Below the pieces are notes generated by a model. It ran no database searches. It worked only from the letters and a program-made list of their open reading frames with translations, and had not been told where the DNA came from. Below, piece after piece: positions 45,684-55,582 of a DNA stretch of 64,000 nt; the first letter of the stretch is position 1; each line of letters begins with the position of its first letter. This DNA comes from Mesonia maritima (GTDB taxonomy: Bacteria; Bacteroidota; Bacteroidia; Flavobacteriales; Flavobacteriaceae). The stretch lies in NCBI RefSeq assembly GCF_042433895.1, contig NZ_JBHLUA010000002.1, positions 1 to 64,000 of the forward strand. The letters are read 5' to 3'. The translations under genes and the position numbers were made by a program.

Positions 45684-47876
45684 ATGATAAAAATAACAGA
45701 CAAGACACTTACCGATTTAGAATTTCCCACAGTTTGTAAACAAATTCAAAAGTTATGCATCACCGATCTGGGAAAAGAAAAATCGTTGAATATAAAACCT
45801 TTCTCATCGTATAAAGAGGCGCTTTTTGGGTTGCATCAAACCAATGAGTATAAATCTTCTGCGCTTCAGGAAACACGTATTCCTAATCACGGATTCGATC
45901 CTATTCAACAAGAAATTAAATTTTTAGGAATTGAAGATAGTATTTTAGAAGTGATCGGTTTTCGAAGAATCGCCAATATTTCGCAAACGGTAAATACGCA
46001 TATTTTATATTTTAAGAAGTATCAAGAAATTTACCCGTCATTATTTCAAACTTCTCAAGAACTCGAGTTTACAACCGATTTAATTGAAGCGATTAACAAA
46101 GTAATCGATCGGTTTGGCGAATTAAAAGATGATGCTTCTCCTCTACTTCAAAATATACGACGCTCGATAAATCAGGTTCGCGGTAAAATTAATTCGAGTT
46201 TTTCAAGCGATTTATCACGTTACCATAGTTATGGTTATTTAGATGAAATAAAAGAATCGGTGGTCGATAATGTTCGTGTGTTGGCGGTTTCAGCAATGCA
46301 TCGACGAAAAGTAAAAGGAGCCATTTTAGGAAATTCTAAAACCGGAAGCATCGTTTTTATTCAGCCGGAAGCTACTTTACAACACGCACGCGAACTTAAT
46401 AATCTTGAATATGAAGAGCGCGAAGAAATAAAGCGGATTTTAAAAGCCTTAACCAATCAAATTCGTCCTTATCGCGAATTAATAATCGATTATCAGGAAT
46501 ATTTAAGTGATATTGATGTAATCGCGGCAAAAACTAAATATGCTGAAGAATTAAATGCGGTTTTACCAAAAATCACTAAAACAAGAGAACTTCAACTTCA
46601 AGAAGCTTATCATCCGTTATTATTTTTAAACAATAAAAAAAATAATAAAAAAACTTTTCCGCAAGATATTAGTTTACAACCCGATAATAGAATTATCGTG
46701 ATTTCAGGACCCAATGCGGGAGGAAAAAGTATTACATTAAAAACCGTTGGGTTACTGCAAGTTATGTTGCAAAGTGGAATGCTGATTCCCGTTCACGAAT
46801 ACAGTAGAATGTGTTTGTTCAATAAAATTTTGACTGATATTGGTGATAACCAAAGTATTGAAAATCATCTAAGCACCTATTCGTATCGTTTAAAGAATAT
46901 GAAATATTTTCTTCGGAAATGTGATGATAAAACGCTTTTTTTAATTGATGAATTTGGTACTGGAAGCGATCCTGAACTCGGTGGCGCCTTAGCGGAAACG
47001 TTTTTGGAAGTTTTTTACGAGAAAAATTCATACGGAATTATCACGACGCATTACGCTAATTTAAAGAAAATGGCAAATGAAACCGAAGCGATTAGCAATG
47101 CGAATATGCTTTTTGATTCCAAAACACTTGAACCGAAATTTAAATTGCATTTAGGTGAAGCAGGAAGCTCGTTCACGTTTGAAGTAGCACAAAAAAATGG
47201 TATTCCGTATAGTTTAATTAACCGCTCAAAAAAGAAAGTAGAACGCGGAAAAATCAGGTTCGATAAAAGTATAGCCAAACTTCAACAAGAACGCTCAAAG
47301 CTTCAAAAAACAACTTCAAGTTTAAAGGAAAAAGAATTAAAAGCTACGGAAGAAAAAGAGCGCTTAGATGAAATAAATTCTCGAGTTCAGCAGAAATTAG
47401 AAGGTTTTCAAGAATTGTATGATAGCAACCAACGTTTAATTCATTTAGGTCAAAAAATTGATTCGTTAAGTGAGAAATTCTTCAACAACAATAACAAAAA
47501 ACTATTGATTGGTGAATTTTTAAAAGTAGTAGCCATTGAAAATTCTAAGCGAAAAAAAGAAACCAAAAAACAACAAAAAGAGAAAAAAGACCAAGAACAA
47601 AAAATAAAAAAAGAAGCTGAAAAGAAAATAAACGTCATTCGACAAAAGAAGAAAGAAGAGAAAAAGCAGCAAGAAGAAACTGCAAAAAAGGAAGCTGAGA
47701 AAAAAATTGTTTCGTTTAAAGTAAACGATCGCGTTCGCTTACAAGATAGTCGATCTGTAGGTTCGATTGATAAAATTGAAAAAGGGAAAGCCATTGTAAA
47801 CTACGGAATGTTTACTACTGAAGTCGCTTTAGATAAATTAGAACTCGTTCAGCGAGCAAAAAATGATGAAAGATAA
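45684..47876 (+). CDS. MutS2-like ATPase without Smr domain
   Basis: A 730-aa MutS-family protein. The core region to about residue 300 is MutS2-like (RRSINQVRGKINSS, then HRRKVKGAILGNSKTGSIVFIQP). Walker A is SGPNAGGKS at 341-349, followed by the signature LIDEFGTGSDPELGGALAE and the TTHYANLKKMA segment. A long lysine/glutamate coiled coil (about 510-675) precedes a short KOW-like end (VNDRVRLQDSRSVGSIDKIEKGKA). It lacks the C-terminal Smr nuclease domain of classical MutS2; Bacteroidota members commonly do. Roles proposed for the family are recombination suppression and ribosome-collision rescue. Confidence 0.88.
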   Translation: MIKITDKTLTDLEFPTVCKQIQKLCITDLGKEKSLNIKPFSSYKEALFGLHQTNEYKSSALQETRIPNHGFDPIQQEIKFLGIEDSILEVIGFRRIANISQTVNTHILYFKKYQEIYPSLFQTSQELEFTTDLIEAINKVIDRFGELKDDASPLLQNIRRSINQVRGKINSSFSSDLSRYHSYGYLDEIKESVVDNVRVLAVSAMHRRKVKGAILGNSKTGSIVFIQPEATLQHARELNNLEYEEREEIKRILKALTNQIRPYRELIIDYQEYLSDIDVIAAKTKYAEELNAVLPKITKTRELQLQEAYHPLLFLNNKKNNKKTFPQDISLQPDNRIIVISGPNAGGKSITLKTVGLLQVMLQSGMLIPVHEYSRMCLFNKILTDIGDNQSIENHLSTYSYRLKNMKYFLRKCDDKTLFLIDEFGTGSDPELGGALAETFLEVFYEKNSYGIITTHYANLKKMANETEAISNANMLFDSKTLEPKFKLHLGEAGSSFTFEVAQKNGIPYSLINRSKKKVERGKIRFDKSIAKLQQERSKLQKTTSSLKEKELKATEEKERLDEINSRVQQKLEGFQELYDSNQRLIHLGQKIDSLSEKFFNNNNKKLLIGEFLKVVAIENSKRKKETKKQQKEKKDQEQKIKKEAEKKINVIRQKKKEEKKQQEETAKKEAEKKIVSFKVNDRVRLQDSRSVGSIDKIEKGKAIVNYGMFTTEVALDKLELVQRAKNDER

Positions 47877-48282
47877 TCTAGAAGAAAAGCAAATTATTTT
47901 ATTCGATGGCGTTTGCAATTTGTGTAATAATGCCATTCAACTTATCATTAAACACGATAAAAAAGATGTTTTTCGGTTTGCTTCTTTACAAAGTGAAATC
48001 GGTCAAAAATTAACCCAAGAACGCGGAATAGATACTGAAAAAGTAGATTCAATTATTTTAATTGAACCGGGTATTTCTTATGATGTAAAATCTACAGCAG
48101 CTTTAAAAATCGCAAAAAAAATGAATGGTTTCTACCCTATTCTAGGATTATTTTTAGGACTTCCCGAAGGTTTTAGAAATTTGGTTTACGATTTTATTGC
48201 CAAGAATCGCTATAAATGGTTTGGCAAAAAAAATGCCTGTATGATTCCAACACCGGAGATACAGGCAAAGTTTTTAGACTGA
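47863..48282 (+). CDS. DCC-family (DUF393) thiol-disulfide oxidoreductase-like protein
   Basis: A 139-aa protein starting with the diagnostic DGVCNLCNN motif (D15, C18, C21) of the DCC family, which has a thioredoxin-like fold. The V-F-R-F-A-S-L-Q-S segment near 43-51 and a hydrophobic-poor C-terminal end are typical. Function is poorly known, redox or heme-related roles are suspected. Its start overlaps the mutS2 stop by 14 bp (ATGs at 47863 and 47866), so the genes are coupled. Confidence 0.88.
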   Translation: MMKDNLEEKQIILFDGVCNLCNNAIQLIIKHDKKDVFRFASLQSEIGQKLTQERGIDTEKVDSIILIEPGISYDVKSTAALKIAKKMNGFYPILGLFLGLPEGFRNLVYDFIAKNRYKWFGKKNACMIPTPEIQAKFLD

Positions 48283-48291
48283 AAAATCCAT

Positions 48292-49596
48292 TTACTTTTT
48301 ATAATTATCGTCCCAATTTTTCACAAGAGGTTTATCGCGTAATTTATTCACCGATTTTGCCACTAACATCGAAACCGAAGCATCACCGGTAACATTTACG
48401 GTAGTTCTACACATATCTAATGGTCTATCGATAGCGAAAATTAAAGCCAAACCAGCTTCCGGAATTCCGGCTTGCGCAAGTACAATTACCAACATTACCA
48501 TTCCTGCGCCTGGAACCGCTGCAGAACCAATAGAAGCCAACGTAGCGGTGGCGATAATTCCTAATTGAGTTGCTAATGATAATTCCATCCCAAAGGCTTG
48601 TGCAATAAAAACTGCCGCAACTGCTTGATACAAACTTGTTCCGTCCATATTTATGGTTGCGCCAATCGGTAATACAAAACTGCTTACTTCTTTGCCAACG
48701 CCTAAATGCTCTTCTACACGTTCCATTGTAACCGGTAAAGTTGCAGCACTTGAACTGGTGGAAAAAGCTAATAATTGCGCTGGAGAAATACCATTAATAA
48801 AAAAGCTTGGTGATTTTTTTGTAAAAACCCAAACGATTAAGGTGTAAATTAAAATCATTATTAAAAGTCCGCCAACAACACACAATGCGTACATTCCTAA
48901 AGCAGCGAACAAATCGGCGCTGGGAGCTTCAACTACTAAAGCCGCTAAAAGTGCAAACACGCCGTATGGAGCGGTAAGCATAATAATATCAATCATTTTT
49001 AGAATAACTTCATTAAAGCCATCGAAAAAATCTTTAACCGGTTTTGAGGTTTTTTCAGGAATGAGAATAAGTCCTATTCCAAAGAAAATAGCGAAGAAAA
49101 TAACTTGCAACATATTGGAGTTTTTTCCTGCCGCACCAATAATATTTTCAGGAACTAAATCGACTAAAGCTTGCAACGGACCTGCTTCTTTTTGTTTTTG
49201 CGCGTTTTGCCGAGTAAGGTCTGCATCACCTCCATAACTTTCTACGAGTTCAGTTCTAGTGTCTTCAGAAATTGTATTTCCGGGTTCTACTAAATTTACA
49301 ATTACCAAACCAACTGAAACGGCAATAACTGTGGTCATTATATAAATAGAAATGGTGCGGAAACCCATTTTTGAAAGCTGCGAAATGTCTTTTAAATCTG
49401 AAATTCCTTTAATAAGCGAGGCTAAAATTAAAGGAACTGCAATTAGTTTTAATGCATTGATAAAAATAGTTCCGAAAGGTTTTATCCAATCAGAAATAAA
49501 ATCGCTTCCCCACGCAAAATTACTTAAGATTAAGGCGAAAATCATTCCAAGCGCCATTCCTAATAATATTTGCCAATGCAATGCTAATTTTTTCAT
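48292..49596 (-). CDS. Dicarboxylate/amino acid:cation symporter (DAACS, GltP-like)
   Basis: A 434-aa membrane protein with about eight transmembrane helices and two re-entrant hairpins. Diagnostic motifs: the serine-rich hairpin STSSSAATLP (about 278-287), the TM7 cation site GATINMDGTSLYQAVAAVFIAQ near 310-331, and GVFALLAALVVE. It takes up glutamate, aspartate or C4-dicarboxylates with Na+ or H+. Its start is 9 bp after the aroC stop on the same strand; the polar loop of about 50 residues near 115-165 is lengthened. Convergent with the DCC gene 9 bp away. Confidence 0.92.
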   Translation of the reverse strand: MKKLALHWQILLGMALGMIFALILSNFAWGSDFISDWIKPFGTIFINALKLIAVPLILASLIKGISDLKDISQLSKMGFRTISIYIMTTVIAVSVGLVIVNLVEPGNTISEDTRTELVESYGGDADLTRQNAQKQKEAGPLQALVDLVPENIIGAAGKNSNMLQVIFFAIFFGIGLILIPEKTSKPVKDFFDGFNEVILKMIDIIMLTAPYGVFALLAALVVEAPSADLFAALGMYALCVVGGLLIMILIYTLIVWVFTKKSPSFFINGISPAQLLAFSTSSSAATLPVTMERVEEHLGVGKEVSSFVLPIGATINMDGTSLYQAVAAVFIAQAFGMELSLATQLGIIATATLASIGSAAVPGAGMVMLVIVLAQAGIPEAGLALIFAIDRPLDMCRTTVNVTGDASVSMLVAKSVNKLRDKPLVKNWDDNYKK

Positions 49597-49605
49597 ATTT
49601 CTATT

Positions 49606-50676
49606 TTATATTTTTTCTGAATTAATTTTTTGAAGTAAATAAAAGTCGGCTAAAACCAAAGCTGCCATTGCTTCTACAATAGGAACCGCACGCGGAACAA
49701 CACAAGGATCGTGACGTCCTTTTCCTTGCATTTCAACTTTTTCAGCATCTTTATTTATAGTCGTTTGTTTTTGCATTAAGGTTGCGACGGGTTTAAAAGC
49801 AACCTTAAAATAAATATCCATTCCGTTGGAAATTCCACCTTGAATTCCGCCACTAAAATTTGTTTGTGTTTGCTCATTTTCCAAAAAACGATCGTTATGC
49901 TCGCTTCCTCTCATTTTTGTTCCTTCAAAACCACTTCCATATTCAAAACCTTTTACCGCATTTATCGATAACATCGCTTTTCCTAATTGCGCGTGTAATT
50001 TATCGAAAACCGGTTCGCCTAAACCCATTGGAACATTTTTGATAATACACGTTACCGTTCCGCCAACGGTATCGCCTTCTTTCCGAATCGATTTAATATA
50101 ATTTTCCATTGTTGTGGCCATTTCAGGATCTGGACAACGTACAATATTTTCTTCAATAGACTTAAAGTCAAGTTTTTCGAAAGATTGTTCAAGCGAAATT
50201 TCTCCTACAGAAGAAACAAAACCGATAATCTGAATATCTTGAAGTAATTGTTTTGCGATTGCTCCCGCAACAACTCTACAAGCAGTTTCTCTGGCGCTGG
50301 ATCTCCCACCGCCGCGATAATCACGATGACCGTATTTTTTATCGTAGGTAAAATCGGCATGACTCGGACGGTAAATTTCTTTTATATGGCTGTAATCTTT
50401 GGACTTTTGATCTTTATTTTTAATTTGAAAAGCAATGGGAGTTCCGGTAGTTTTTCCTTCAAAAATGCCTGATAAAAATTCTACCGTATCACTTTCCTTA
50501 CGTTGTGTTACAATGGAAGATTGACCTGGTTTTCTTCTATCTAGCTCTTTTTGAATGGCTTCTAGGTTTAAATTGAGATTTGCAGGACAACCTTCGAGAA
50601 TTCCACCAATAGAATTTCCGTGTGATTCGCCATAGGTGGTTAATTTAAAAATGTTGCCAAAGGAATTTCCTGCCAT
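49606..50676 (-). CDS. aroC: Chorismate synthase
   Basis: Last step of the shikimate pathway: EPSP to chorismate with reduced FMN. The three family signatures are clear: GESHGNSIGGILEGCP at 16-31, GGGRSSARETACRVVAGAIA near 127-147, and RGSEHNDRF and GRHDPCVVPRAVP near the C-terminus. 356 aa is the normal length. It is upstream of and close to the symporter gene. Confidence 0.96.
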   Translation of the reverse strand: MAGNSFGNIFKLTTYGESHGNSIGGILEGCPANLNLNLEAIQKELDRRKPGQSSIVTQRKESDTVEFLSGIFEGKTTGTPIAFQIKNKDQKSKDYSHIKEIYRPSHADFTYDKKYGHRDYRGGGRSSARETACRVVAGAIAKQLLQDIQIIGFVSSVGEISLEQSFEKLDFKSIEENIVRCPDPEMATTMENYIKSIRKEGDTVGGTVTCIIKNVPMGLGEPVFDKLHAQLGKAMLSINAVKGFEYGSGFEGTKMRGSEHNDRFLENEQTQTNFSGGIQGGISNGMDIYFKVAFKPVATLMQKQTTINKDAEKVEMQGKGRHDPCVVPRAVPIVEAMAALVLADFYLLQKINSEKI

Positions 50677-50841
50677 AAACCTGTTTTGAACAAATGTAAT
50701 TTTTTAAGCTAATATTTAAAAATGGAATTTACGGAATAGCTTTTAATCTGGTAACATAAACTTCAAATTAGTTTAAACACAGGATAATATGAATTTGATA
50801 AAGCTTTCCGTTTTTTGTACAAACCTAAACAATGCTAGCCA

Positions 50842-51663
50842 TTGAAAAAGAGAAAAGTTGAAATAGCGGTAATTTCTGATGTTCATTTAGGAACTTTTGG
50901 TTGCCACGCCAAAGAATTATTGCTGTATTTGAATAGCATTAAGCCTGAAAAATTAATTTTAAACGGCGATATTGTAGATATTTGGCAGTTTCGAAAACGT
51001 TATTTCCCAAAGGCGCATTTAGAAGTTATTAAAAAAATTATTGATCTTTCAGCTAAAGGAACTGAAGTTATCTATATAACTGGAAATCACGATGAAATGT
51101 TACGAAAATTCAGTGATATTTCGATGGGAAAAATTGCCGTGGTCGATAAATTGGTATTGAAACTTGACGGAAAAAAAGCATGGTTTTTTCATGGGGATGT
51201 TTTTGATGCTTCTATTCAAAATGCAAAATGGATTGCAAAACTTGGCGGTTGGGGTTATGATTTACTTATTTTAATTAATCAATTTTTAAATTGGTGGCTA
51301 CTTTTATTCAAAAAAGAGAAATTTTCTCTTTCCAAGAAAATAAAAAACAGTGTAAAAAAAGCGATTAAATATATTCAAGATTTTGAGCAAGTCGCTTCAG
51401 ATTTAGCAATAGAAAAAGGATATAAATACGTGATTTGTGGTCATATTCATCAGCCTCAAATTGTACGAAAAGTCAATAAATTTGGAACTTGTCTTTATTT
51501 AAATTCTGGTGATTGGGTCGAAAATTTAACTTCATTAGAATATAATGATAAACGTTGGAAACTTATTACGTTTAATGAAGATGAATACGAAACACCCAAA
51601 AAAAATCAGGATAAAGGCATGCAAGATTTACTGGCAGCGATTACCATTACTTCTAAAAAATAA
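50842..51663 (+). CDS. LpxH-like metallophosphoesterase (UDP-2,3-diacylglucosamine diphosphatase family)
   Basis: Calcineurin-type phosphoesterase of 273 aa. Metal-binding motifs: SDVHLG (D14, H16), NGDIVD, GNHDE, HGDVFD and CGHIHQP. The R-K-R-Y-F-P insertion and a 40-residue amphipathic loop with FLNWWLLLFKKE suggest membrane-surface lipid substrates, as for lipid A precursor hydrolysis. The start is TTG at 50842: an in-frame stop lies just upstream, and a later ATG would remove the first metal site. Divergent from aroC. Confidence 0.85.
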   Translation: MKKRKVEIAVISDVHLGTFGCHAKELLLYLNSIKPEKLILNGDIVDIWQFRKRYFPKAHLEVIKKIIDLSAKGTEVIYITGNHDEMLRKFSDISMGKIAVVDKLVLKLDGKKAWFFHGDVFDASIQNAKWIAKLGGWGYDLLILINQFLNWWLLLFKKEKFSLSKKIKNSVKKAIKYIQDFEQVASDLAIEKGYKYVICGHIHQPQIVRKVNKFGTCLYLNSGDWVENLTSLEYNDKRWKLITFNEDEYETPKKNQDKGMQDLLAAITITSKK

Positions 51664-51716
51664 TAAATATTCGCTTTTCTTATTATAAATTTTTACTTTA
51701 GGAGGATAAATTTATA

Positions 51717-52562
51717 ATGATGAAAAAAATTAAATTCAGTTTATTAGTATTATCGGTAGTGATTTTTGCAGCTTGTTCTAGTGATGATGATAGTGGAAGT
51801 GATAATGAGCCAGATCCTTCAGCAAGTAATTATTATCCGTTAACCACAGGAAATTCTTGGACTTATAATGATCGTTATCAAATGGAAGGTCAAAATCCAG
51901 AAGAAGATATCGAAACCTTAACTGTCGCAGGGTCTTCAGAAGTTTCGGGGAATAAAAATTATACTTTTAACACAAGCATTTCCCCATATTTAGGCTCATT
52001 TACAGCAATTTTAAGTCGGGGTGCAGTTAATAAAGTAAACGGTAAGTTATTTTATAGTGGAAATTTGTCAGTTGATTTTAATGATTTAGGGTTTACTGAA
52101 ATACCGTTAGAATCCATTAATCTTCCTATTCAAAATGCTATTGTATTTGATGCGAACGCGACCGCAGGAGACAATTTATTTTCAGTAACCGATGAGATTC
52201 AACAAAACATAGAATATAAAGGGTTTGATATTCCGTTAACCTTTACCTATACCATAGAGACAAATCAAGATTCATTTCTAGAAAGTTATGAAGCTAACGG
52301 GGAAAATTTTGAAGATGTGTTAACATCAACCATTAGCGTTACTATGCAAATAGACGCATCTATTGGATTTCCTATTCCACTTTTAGAAGAACAAGAAGTA
52401 TTATTTTCAAAAAATTATTTCGCTAAAGATGTGGGAATGATTTATAGTAAAAATACCTATGATTTTATTTTTTCAGAAATTGATTTTCCGACATTTTATT
52501 CACCAAGTACAGAATTACACTCAACTTTTTCACAAACGATAGACGTTTATGAGGTAGAATAA
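51717..52562 (+). CDS. Hypothetical lipoprotein (281 aa)
   Basis: Signal and lipobox VVIFAACSSDDDSGS give an acylated protein with an acidic post-cysteine run, a Bacteroidota signal for surface exposure. The mature part opens YYPLTTGNSWTYND, a phrase common to beta-rich lipoproteins of this group, and continues as regular beta strands without catalytic residues. Unusually for this genome an AGGAGG (51700-51705) lies 11 bp upstream of the first of two tandem ATGs. Convergent with the next gene, only 3 bp apart. Function unknown. Confidence 0.75.
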   Translation: MMKKIKFSLLVLSVVIFAACSSDDDSGSDNEPDPSASNYYPLTTGNSWTYNDRYQMEGQNPEEDIETLTVAGSSEVSGNKNYTFNTSISPYLGSFTAILSRGAVNKVNGKLFYSGNLSVDFNDLGFTEIPLESINLPIQNAIVFDANATAGDNLFSVTDEIQQNIEYKGFDIPLTFTYTIETNQDSFLESYEANGENFEDVLTSTISVTMQIDASIGFPIPLLEEQEVLFSKNYFAKDVGMIYSKNTYDFIFSEIDFPTFYSPSTELHSTFSQTIDVYEVE

Positions 52563-52565
52563 AAA

Positions 52566-55463
52566 TTATTTTACAGCACTTAATAATATTGAGACGGGAT
52601 GAATTGCTTCGCGATTTGTTCCGTCTTTTATTTGATGGCGACAACTCGTTCCATTTGCAGCGATAATTGTATTCGATTCTGATTTTTTAATTGCAGGAAA
52701 AAGGGTTTGATTACCGATCTTCATACTAATTTCATAATGCTCTTTTTCGTAACCGAAAGAACCAGCCATTCCACAACAACCCGAAGGAATAATTGTTACT
52801 TGAAAATTTTTGACAACATTCAGCATATCAAAGGTGAATGTTGTGTTGGAAAGTGCTTTTTGATGACAATGCGCGTGAATTTTAATTTTCGTTTTTTCCG
52901 CCTTAAAATCTGCTGAAGAGATATTTCCATTTCCAATTTCACGCGCTATAAATTCTTCAATTAAATACGTGTTTTTAGCAAGTTGCTGAGCTTTTTCGGG
53001 AGAATTAGCTAAACGTAAATATTCATCTTTAAATGATAAAATGGCTGAAGGTTCAATTCCTATTAATGGAGTTTCTTCAGAAATTAAAGGATAAAATAGT
53101 TCAACATTCTCATTCGCATATTTTTTCGCTTGCTTTAAAAAACCTTTAGAAATATAACTTCTTCCACTTTCGGGATGTTTTACAATTTTAACTTCGTAGC
53201 CTAATTTCACTAACAATTGAATTGCATCTTCGCCAATTTCAGTCTCTGAATAATTCGTGAATTCATCAATAAATAAATAAACTGATTTTCTTGCTTTTTC
53301 AGGTTTTAAATTTATTTTCTTGCTTTTAATCTTCTTTCGAAGTGTTGAAGTAGAAAGTTCAGGTAAACTTCGTTTCGGCGCGATTTCAAGCCAAGATTTT
53401 AATAAACCTGAGAAAAAATTATTGCTGATTAAAAAATTATAAATTTCAGGAAAAAGACTATTGAATTCATTTAATTGCTGATTGTGAGCGAAAAGTTGTG
53501 TTCGAAGCGAAGTCCCGTTTTCTTTCGCGTATTGATATTCAAATTCAGCTTTATACGTTGCCATATCTACATTTGAAGGACACTCGTTTTTACAAGCTTT
53601 ACAACTAATGCATAAATCTAAAACTTCTTTTAATTCAGAATGATTGTAAGGATTTTTTTTCTCACTTGTTGTTAAAAATTCTCGAAGCGCATTCGCGCGA
53701 GCTCGGGTAGTATCTTTTTCAATTTTTGTCGCACGATAACTCGGGCACATCGCTCCGCCGGCTTCTACACTTTTTCTGCAATCTCCACTACCATTACAAC
53801 GTTCGACCGCTCTTAAAATCCCATTAGAATCGGAAAAATTCATTACAGTCGGAATCTCAGGCTCTTTCCGATCAGGTTCGTAGCGCAAATCGGTTTCCAT
53901 TGGTAAAGCATCTACAATTTTACCCGGATTAAATATATTATTCGGATCGAAAATAGTTTTCACTTCTTTAAAGGCAGTATAAACTTCGTCCCCTACTAAA
54001 TCTTTTAAAAATGCCCCGCGCACGCGACCATCACCGTGTTCTCCACTAAATGCGCCTTGATATTTCTTTACAAGCTTCGCGACATCAGCGGTAATTTGTT
54101 TAAAAAGTTGAACATCCCCCGATTTTTTTAAATTTAAAATTGGTCTTAAATGTAATTCTCCGGCCCCGGCGTGCGCATAATAAACCGCTTTTTGGTTGTA
54201 ATTTTTCATCAGCTGGGTAAATTCAGCTATATAATTCGATAAATCATCTAGCGCAACCGCTGTATCTTCAATACAAGCCACAGCTTTTTTATCGCCTTTT
54301 AAATTTGCCAATAAACCTAAACCGGCTTTTCGTAATTCTACCGCAAAATTGATGTTCTCGCCATATAAAATTGGTGTGGCATAAGCTTTTGTTTGTTTTA
54401 ATTTTGCTAAAAGTTCTTCCAACTGAATGCTTAAATCGGCTTGAACATCGGCTCTAATTTCAAGCATTAAAATAGCTTCGGGATCATCTTCAATAAAAAA
54501 TCGGTTTTCCTTATATTTTAAGTTTTCTTTGGTGCAATCGAGAATGGTTTTATCCATCATTTCACAAGAAAATAAATCTTGACTCATCGCTATTTTTACC
54601 GCATTTAAACAATCTGAAATCGATGAGAAATGCGCAGCTACCATCGCAGAATTCTCCGGTGGCAAATTGTCTAACTGAAGTGTAATTGCAGTAGTAAAGG
54701 CCAGCGTTCCTTCGCTTCCGCAGAGAAGTTTCGCGATATTAAATTCAGTTCTATTCAACAATTGATCTAACGCGTAGCCTGTATTTCTTCGATGTATTTC
54801 AGGTTTCGGAAAATTTTCTTGAATTGCAGTTTGTAAATTTGAATTCCCGAGAAGTCCTCGAATTTCCTGTTCAATTTTTTTACCGATTGAATTTTTATCC
54901 TGATTTTTTTCAGCTGAAAAATGAACTTGAGAAGCATCTGATAAAATGCATTCTAAGCCTAAAACTTTATCACGCGTGACACCATATTTTATGGAAGTTG
55001 TTCCGCTAGAATTATTACCGACCATTCCGCCAATGGTACATCTATTAGATGTTGAAGTATTCGGACCGAAAAATAGACCATACGGTTCTAAAAAACGATT
55101 GAGATCATCTCGTATAATTCCCGGTTCAACGGTTACAGTTTTTGCTTCTTTATTAAAGTCTAAAATTTTAGTGAAGTTTTTAGAAATATCTACCACAATT
55201 CCTTCGCCAACACATTGTCCTGCTAACGAAGTTCCGGCAGCACGTGGAATAATAGATAATTTATGCTGAATACAGAACTGAATTATTTTTTGAATGTCTT
55301 GAATGTTTGCCGGATAGGAAACAGCTAGTGGTAATTTACGGTAAACTGAAGCATCAGTAGCATAAATGGCTTTTACCAACTCGTCGGTAAAAAATTCTCC
55401 CGTTAAGTTCAATTTTAACTTTTCTAAAGGTTCGAGCATTCTCTTTAAAGGTTTTAGCTGCAA
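52566..55463 (-). CDS. FAD- and Fe-S-containing dehydrogenase (YdiJ/D-2-hydroxyglutarate dehydrogenase-like)
   Basis: A 965-aa fusion. N-terminal FAD_binding_4 domain with IIPRAAGTSLAGQCVGEG (71-88) and GGMVGNNSSGT; FAD-oxidase C domain with HAGAGELHLRPILN and GEHGDGRVRG; a ferredoxin-like [4Fe-4S] segment CISCKACKNECP near residue 615; and a C-terminal CCG domain with two motifs, HAHCHQKAL and SGCCGMAGSFG. Such enzymes oxidise D-2-hydroxyacids (lactate, 2-hydroxyglutarate) and pass electrons to the respiratory chain. Single gene. The substrate is not readable from sequence. Confidence 0.92.
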   Translation of the reverse strand: MQLKPLKRMLEPLEKLKLNLTGEFFTDELVKAIYATDASVYRKLPLAVSYPANIQDIQKIIQFCIQHKLSIIPRAAGTSLAGQCVGEGIVVDISKNFTKILDFNKEAKTVTVEPGIIRDDLNRFLEPYGLFFGPNTSTSNRCTIGGMVGNNSSGTTSIKYGVTRDKVLGLECILSDASQVHFSAEKNQDKNSIGKKIEQEIRGLLGNSNLQTAIQENFPKPEIHRRNTGYALDQLLNRTEFNIAKLLCGSEGTLAFTTAITLQLDNLPPENSAMVAAHFSSISDCLNAVKIAMSQDLFSCEMMDKTILDCTKENLKYKENRFFIEDDPEAILMLEIRADVQADLSIQLEELLAKLKQTKAYATPILYGENINFAVELRKAGLGLLANLKGDKKAVACIEDTAVALDDLSNYIAEFTQLMKNYNQKAVYYAHAGAGELHLRPILNLKKSGDVQLFKQITADVAKLVKKYQGAFSGEHGDGRVRGAFLKDLVGDEVYTAFKEVKTIFDPNNIFNPGKIVDALPMETDLRYEPDRKEPEIPTVMNFSDSNGILRAVERCNGSGDCRKSVEAGGAMCPSYRATKIEKDTTRARANALREFLTTSEKKNPYNHSELKEVLDLCISCKACKNECPSNVDMATYKAEFEYQYAKENGTSLRTQLFAHNQQLNEFNSLFPEIYNFLISNNFFSGLLKSWLEIAPKRSLPELSTSTLRKKIKSKKINLKPEKARKSVYLFIDEFTNYSETEIGEDAIQLLVKLGYEVKIVKHPESGRSYISKGFLKQAKKYANENVELFYPLISEETPLIGIEPSAILSFKDEYLRLANSPEKAQQLAKNTYLIEEFIAREIGNGNISSADFKAEKTKIKIHAHCHQKALSNTTFTFDMLNVVKNFQVTIIPSGCCGMAGSFGYEKEHYEISMKIGNQTLFPAIKKSESNTIIAANGTSCRHQIKDGTNREAIHPVSILLSAVK

Positions 55464-55555
55464 GTTAGTTTTGAAATTGCATATTGTTTAACAGACTTTA
55501 AACAAGATTAACAAAAAATTAGAAATGAACACGAATTAAAAATTGTTTTTAAAAA

Positions 55556-55563
55556 TATCTTTG
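55556..55563 (+). promoter_or_regulatory. -7 box (TATCTTTG) of the outer-membrane protein gene
   Basis: TATCTTTG matches TAnnTTTG exactly and lies 19 nt before the ATG at 55583. No clear -33 element. Confidence 0.6.
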
Positions 55564-55582
55564 ACCCAAAATAAATTTAGAT

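Noticed and set aside
47450..47794. Antisense ORF rich in F and S over the end of mutS2
   Set aside because: It is the mirror of a lysine/glutamate-rich coiled coil and has no start context or family.
45684..47876. MutS2 without Smr domain as a possible truncation
   Set aside because: The C-terminal KOW-like end is complete and the stop overlaps the next gene normally; this shape is common in Bacteroidota.
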